64,000 nt of DNA from Rhodococcus aetherivorans (GTDB lineage Bacteria > Actinomycetota > Actinomycetes > Mycobacteriales > Mycobacteriaceae), in assembly GCF_011058165.1 (NCBI RefSeq), contig NZ_JAALEG010000009.1, positions 53,262 to 117,261 on the forward strand, given 5' to 3'. Below are positions 60,228 through 64,000 of this stretch, piece after piece. Each line of letters begins with the position of its first letter. The stretch's first letter is position 1. A program made the position numbers and the translations under genes. The notes beneath the pieces were generated by a model, which was not told the DNA's origin, ran no database searches, and saw only the letters and a program-made list of their open reading frames with translations.

Positions 60228-61145
60228 GTGACCACACCGGCCGACGTCACACCGGGCGGCACCGCCGCGGCACCGAGCGCGCCCGCGACGCCCGCCGGCC
60301 GCACCGCCGCGGTCGAGCTCCGCGACGCCCGCATGGCCTTCGGCGACCGCGTCCTGTGGCGGGGCCTCGATCTCACCGTCGAGCCCGGCGAGTTCGTCGC
60401 GGTGCTCGGCCCCAACGGGGCGGGCAAGTCGACGCTGCTGAAGGTCCTGCTCGGTCAGCTACCCCTCAGCGGTGGCACCGCCACGATCGCCGGCGCGCCC
60501 GCCCGCACGGGCAACTCGCACGTCGGCTACGTGCCGCAGCAGAAGTCGCTCGACGAGGGCGTGCCCCTGCGCGGCCGCGACCTCGTCGGGCTCGGCGTGG
60601 ACGGCCATCGCTGGGGCACCGGCCTGCGCTACTGGAAGACCCGCCGCAGCGCCGTCGACGCCGCGATCCGGCAGGTCGGCGCCGAAACCTACGCCAACGC
60701 CCCGATCGGATCCCTCTCCGGCGGCGAACAGCAGCGGCTGCGCATCGCGCAGGCCCTCGTCGGCGACCCGCGGGTCATGCTCTGCGACGAACCGCTGCTC
60801 AGTCTCGACCTGGCCAACCAGCACCTCGTGTCGTCCCTCATCGACCGTCGTCGCCGCGAACACGGCACCGCCGTCCTGTTCGTCACCCACGAGATCAACC
60901 CGATCCTGCCGCTGGTGGACCGCGTGCTGTATCTCGTCGACGGGCAGTTCCGCATCGGCACCCCCGCCGAGGTGATGACCTCCGAGGTGCTCTCCGAGCT
61001 GTACCGCACCGACGTCGAGGTCCTCGAGATCCGCGGCCGTCTCGTCGTCGTCGGCACCGGCGACGCCATCGACGCGCTCGGCAGCGCCGGCGGGCTGCGC
61101 CCCGGCGAGGGCGTCCACCACGACCATCACGAGGATCAGCATTGA
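60228..61145 (+). CDS. znuC: Zinc ABC transporter ATPase
   Basis: A 305-residue ATPase. Walker A is GPNGAGKST, the Q-loop region VGYVPQQKSLDEGVP, the signature SLSGGEQQRLRIAQALVG and Walker B VMLCDEPLLSLD are intact. The C-terminus ends VHHDHHEDQH, a histidine-rich tail that may sense or store zinc. The N-terminal 27 residues are a Pro/Ala-rich extension. The GTG start is 30 bases after znuA; the stop overlaps the znuB start by 4 bases. Confidence 0.9.
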   Translation: MTTPADVTPGGTAAAPSAPATPAGRTAAVELRDARMAFGDRVLWRGLDLTVEPGEFVAVLGPNGAGKSTLLKVLLGQLPLSGGTATIAGAPARTGNSHVGYVPQQKSLDEGVPLRGRDLVGLGVDGHRWGTGLRYWKTRRSAVDAAIRQVGAETYANAPIGSLSGGEQQRLRIAQALVGDPRVMLCDEPLLSLDLANQHLVSSLIDRRRREHGTAVLFVTHEINPILPLVDRVLYLVDGQFRIGTPAEVMTSEVLSELYRTDVEVLEIRGRLVVVGTGDAIDALGSAGGLRPGEGVHHDHHEDQH

Positions 61146-62056
61146 GCAGCAAGTTCACCGACGCGATGGGCCGGATGTTCGACGTGCAGGCCACCGTCGA
61201 CCTGCTCCAGTACGACTTCGTGCAGCAGGCCCTGCTGGCCGGCGCGATCCTCGGCCTGCTCGCGGGCGTGATCGGGCCGCTGGTGATCAGCCGTCAGATG
61301 GCATTCTCCGTGCACGGCACCTCCGAGCTCTCGCTCACCGGTGCCGCCGCGGCCCTGATCATCGGCGTCTCCGTCGGACTCGGCGCCGTGCTGGGGGCGG
61401 TGGTGGCGGCCATCCTCTTCGGTGTCCTCGGCACCCGCGCCCGTGAACGCGATTCCGTCATCGGCGTCGTCATGGCGTTCGGGCTCGGTCTGGCCGTGCT
61501 GTTGCTGTGGGCCTACGACGGCCGCACCGGCGCCGCGTTCTCCCTCCTCACCGGCCAGATCGTCGCGCCGGGTGGCACGGGCATCGCGCTGCTCGCCGCC
61601 TGCGCCGTCGGCGTCATCGGCACCATGCTGGTCATCTACCGCCCGCTGCTGTTCGCCAGCACCGACCCCGAGGTCGCCGCCGCGCGCGGGGTGCCGGTGC
61701 GGGCGCTGTCCATCGTCTTCGCCGTGCTGGTCGGAATCACCGCCGCCCTCGGCGTGCAGATCGTCGGGGCCCTGCTGGTGATGGCGCTGCTCATCACCCC
61801 GGCCGCCGCGGCGTCCCGGGTGGCCGGCGGCCCGCTCGCCGCGACGGTGCTGGCCGTGATCTTCGCGGAGGTCTCCGCGGTCGGTGGGATCCTGCTCGCC
61901 CTCGCGCCCGGCGTGCCGGTCTCGGCGTTCATCACGGCGATCGCGTTCGTCATCTATCTCGTGTGCCGCGGAATCGGCGCGGCCCGCACCCGGCGCGGCA
62001 CCGGACGCAGAGCGCCCGCGCCGGCCCCGGACAGGGCCGCGGCCGTCACCGCCTGA
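61142..62056 (+). CDS. znuB: Zinc ABC transporter permease
   Basis: A 304-residue ABC-3 family permease with about nine helices. GLLAGVIGPLVISRQMAFSV, GTSELSLTGAAAALIIGVSV and VQIVGALLVMALLITPAAAA match the family. TTG at 61142 (TTGA overlap with the znuC stop) is taken as the start; an ATG eight codons later is the alternative. The last 25 residues are basic and Pro/Ala-rich. Confidence 0.87.
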   Translation: MSSKFTDAMGRMFDVQATVDLLQYDFVQQALLAGAILGLLAGVIGPLVISRQMAFSVHGTSELSLTGAAAALIIGVSVGLGAVLGAVVAAILFGVLGTRARERDSVIGVVMAFGLGLAVLLLWAYDGRTGAAFSLLTGQIVAPGGTGIALLAACAVGVIGTMLVIYRPLLFASTDPEVAAARGVPVRALSIVFAVLVGITAALGVQIVGALLVMALLITPAAAASRVAGGPLAATVLAVIFAEVSAVGGILLALAPGVPVSAFITAIAFVIYLVCRGIGAARTRRGTGRRAPAPAPDRAAAVTA

Positions 62057-62108
62057 GCCCGGGTGCGGCGGTCTGGGCCGTCCCGCACGCGGTGGCTAAC
62101 CTGCTGTC

Positions 62109-64000
62109 ATGGCGACAGCGGAGCAGGCGAGCGAACGAGACCGGACACCCGGGCGCTGGGAGTTCTGGGTGGACCGCGGCGGCACCTTCACCGATGTCGT
62201 CGCCCGCCGGCCCGACGGTGCCCTGGTCACCCACAAGCTGTTGTCGGAGAACCCGTCCCGGTACCGGGACGCGGCCGTCGCCGGGATCCGGGAGCTGCTC
62301 GGGGTGCCCGCCGGCGAACCCGTCACCGCCGACCTCGTCGAGCAGGTGCGCATGGGCACCACCGTCGCGACCAACGCACTGCTCGAGCGCAAGGGCGACC
62401 GGACCGCCCTGGTGATCACCGCCGGTTTCCGGGACGCGCTGCGCATCGGCTACCAGAACCGGCCGCGGATCTTCGAGCGCAACATCGTGCTGCCCGAGCT
62501 GCTGTACGAGCGGGTGCTCGAGGTCGACGAACGCATCCGGGCCGACGGCACGGTGCTGCGTGCCCCCGACCTCGACCGGCTCGAGCGGGACCTGAGGCAG
62601 GTGCGCGACGACGGCATCGACTCCGTCGCCGTGGTGTGCATGCACAGCCATCTGTACCCGCAGCACGAGCACGCGATCGGTGAGCTCGCCGAGCGTCTCG
62701 GCTTCGGGCAGATCTCGCTGTCCGCGGTCGCCAGCCCGCTGATGAAGCTGGTGCCGCGCGGCGACACCACCGTCGTCGACGCGTACCTCTCGCCCGTGCT
62801 CCGCCACTACGTGGACCGCGTGGCCGAGGAACTGCCGGGCGTGCGGCTGATGTTCATGCAGTCCAACGGCGGGCTCACCGAGGCGATGCACTTCCGCGGC
62901 AAGGACGCGATCCTCTCCGGTCCTGCCGGGGGCATCGTCGGCATGAGCCGGATGTCGGCGCTGGCCGGGTTCGACAAGGTAATCGGGTTCGACATGGGCG
63001 GCACGTCGACGGACGTGTCGCACTTCGCCGGGGAATACGAGCGCGTCTTCCACACCGTCGTCGCCGGGGTGCGGTTGCGCGCCCCCATGATGGACATCCA
63101 CACCGTCGCCGCCGGCGGCGGCTCGATCCTGCACTTCGACGGCAGCCGGTACCGGGTGGGGCCCGATTCCGCCGGCGCCGACCCCGGGCCGGCCTGCTAC
63201 CGCGGCGGCGGCCCGCTCACCGTCACCGACGCCAACGTCATGCTCGGCCGCGTGCAGCCCGCGCACTTCCCGCACGTGTTCGGTCCCGGCGGCGACCAAC
63301 CGCTGGACGACGAGACGGTGCGGGCCCGGTTCGCCGCCCTGGCCGCCGAGATCCGCGAGGCGACCGGCGACGACCGCAGCCCCGAGGAGGTCGCCGCCGG
63401 CTTCCTGCAGATCGCGGTGGCGAACATGGCCAACGCCGTCAAGCGCATCTCGGTGCAGAAGGGACACGACGTCACCGAGTACGCGTTGACGACCTTCGGC
63501 GGCGCCGGCGGGCAGCACGCCTGCGCGGTGGCCGACTCGCTCGGCATCCGGACCGTCCTCGTGCCGCCGCTGGCCGGTGTCCTGTCCGCGCTCGGCATGG
63601 GTCTCGCGGACACCACCGCGATGCGCGAGCAGTCCGTCGTCGTCGAACTGAACGCCGAGGCGATGCCGCGGCTGCGCGACGTCGCCGCCGAACTCGAGGC
63701 CGCGGCGCGCGCGGAACTGCTCGACGAGGACGTGCCCCCCGAACGCATCGACGTGGCCTTCCGGGCGCACCTGCGCTACGACGGCACCGACACGTCCGTG
63801 CCCGTCGCGCTCGCCGACCCGGCGACGATGACCGCGGAGTTCGAGGCCGTGCACCGGCGCACCTACTCCTTCCTCATGGACCGTCCGCTGATCGTCGATG
63901 CCGTCGCGGTCGAGGCCGTCGGGGCGACGCGCCGGCCCGACCTGTCCGGGCTCGGACGCGGCCGCAGCGACGACAGCGGCGCACCCGAGCCCGGACAGGT
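62109..64000 (+). CDS. 5-oxoprolinase/hydantoinase A family (partial, runs off the window)
   Basis: About 630 residues from an ATG at 62109 with no stop inside the window. The start [20 protein letters not shown] and [20 protein letters not shown] are the ASKHA-type nucleotide-binding elements of hydantoinase A and ATP-dependent 5-oxoprolinase. [40 protein letters not shown] and [20 protein letters not shown] follow. 5-oxoprolinase opens 5-oxoproline to glutamate with ATP; the HyuB half should follow in the same or next gene, outside the window. TAACCT ends 6 bases before the ATG and no ribosome binding site is present, so the mRNA is probably leaderless. Confidence 0.85.
   Translation, partial: MATAEQASERDRTPGRWEFWVDRGGTFTDVVARRPDGALVTHKLLSENPSRYRDAAVAGIRELLGVPAGEPVTADLVEQVRMGTTVATNALLERKGDRTALVITAGFRDALRIGYQNRPRIFERNIVLPELLYERVLEVDERIRADGTVLRAPDLDRLERDLRQVRDDGIDSVAVVCMHSHLYPQHEHAIGELAERLGFGQISLSAVASPLMKLVPRGDTTVVDAYLSPVLRHYVDRVAEELPGVRLMFMQSNGGLTEAMHFRGKDAILSGPAGGIVGMSRMSALAGFDKVIGFDMGGTSTDVSHFAGEYERVFHTVVAGVRLRAPMMDIHTVAAGGGSILHFDGSRYRVGPDSAGADPGPACYRGGGPLTVTDANVMLGRVQPAHFPHVFGPGGDQPLDDETVRARFAALAAEIREATGDDRSPEEVAAGFLQIAVANMANAVKRISVQKGHDVTEYALTTFGGAGGQHACAVADSLGIRTVLVPPLAGVLSALGMGLADTTAMREQSVVVELNAEAMPRLRDVAAELEAAARAELLDEDVPPERIDVAFRAHLRYDGTDTSVPVALADPATMTAEFEAVHRRTYSFLMDRPLIVDAVAVEAVGATRRPDLSGLGRGRSDDSGAPEPGQ

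Noticed and set aside
1..64000. CRISPR arrays, tRNA or rRNA genes, prophage or complete insertion sequences
   Set aside because: No repeat-spacer pattern, no tRNA-like cloverleaf and no transposase, integrase or phage structural protein was recognised on either strand.

Overview
The window is high-GC, almost gap-free DNA with many GTG and TTG starts, frequent 4-bp ATGA gene overlaps and several apparently leaderless genes. Together with a KstR-controlled steroid regulon, an OtsB1-type trehalose protein and an aromatic-carotenoid gene pair, this points to a Rhodococcus or a close mycolic-acid actinomycete; the genus is inferred from gene content only. No rRNA, tRNA, CRISPR array, intact insertion sequence or phage module was seen.

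Left edge (1-5.4 kb): steroid catabolism. hsaE is divergent from kstD across a KstR operator, followed by a MaoC-type enoyl-CoA hydratase and an exported class II (covalent-flavin) cholesterol oxidase. 5.4-13.3 kb: an adenylation/carrier/acyltransferase-3 fusion, a ZapE-type ATPase, a TetR regulator facing tandem operators, an IclR regulator, an MHS-type transporter and an ATP-dependent DNA ligase. 13.3-20 kb: the most unusual block. A relic of a styrene-oxide-isomerase-like gene and a truncated short-chain dehydrogenase lie next to an SRPBCC/acyl-CoA synthetase fusion and an 850-residue Baeyer-Villiger monooxygenase/esterase fusion, with a divergent PucR-type regulator. The intact enzymes could turn a ketone into an ester, hydrolyse it and activate the acid with CoA.

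20-31 kb: a two-HTH MerR regulator divergent from an erythromycin-esterase-family gene, a flavodoxin-like reductase overlapping a lipoprotein gene, small membrane proteins, a DUF4038-like lipoprotein lacking a normal start codon, and crtU with a Rieske partner. 31-44 kb: OtsB1 (HAD + trehalose phosphatase + GH65), then a divergent LysR/transporter unit and a four-gene operon (tartrate dehydrogenase, DctA, glycerate kinase, pyruvate kinase) that fits a route from tartrate through glycerate to pyruvate. 44-47.4 kb: a drug-type ABC exporter and a TetR/SDR pair.

47.4-55.2 kb: the core cholesterol side-chain block, ltp2-chsH1-chsH2-chsE2-chsE1 in one tightly overlapped operon, then fadE34 divergent from kstR itself. 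Both promoter regions carry an identical 14-bp KstR box. 55.3-59 kb: a second trehalose fusion (OtsB + GH15) convergent with a LacI regulator. 59-64 kb: a znuACB zinc importer and the beginning of a 5-oxoprolinase that runs off the right edge.
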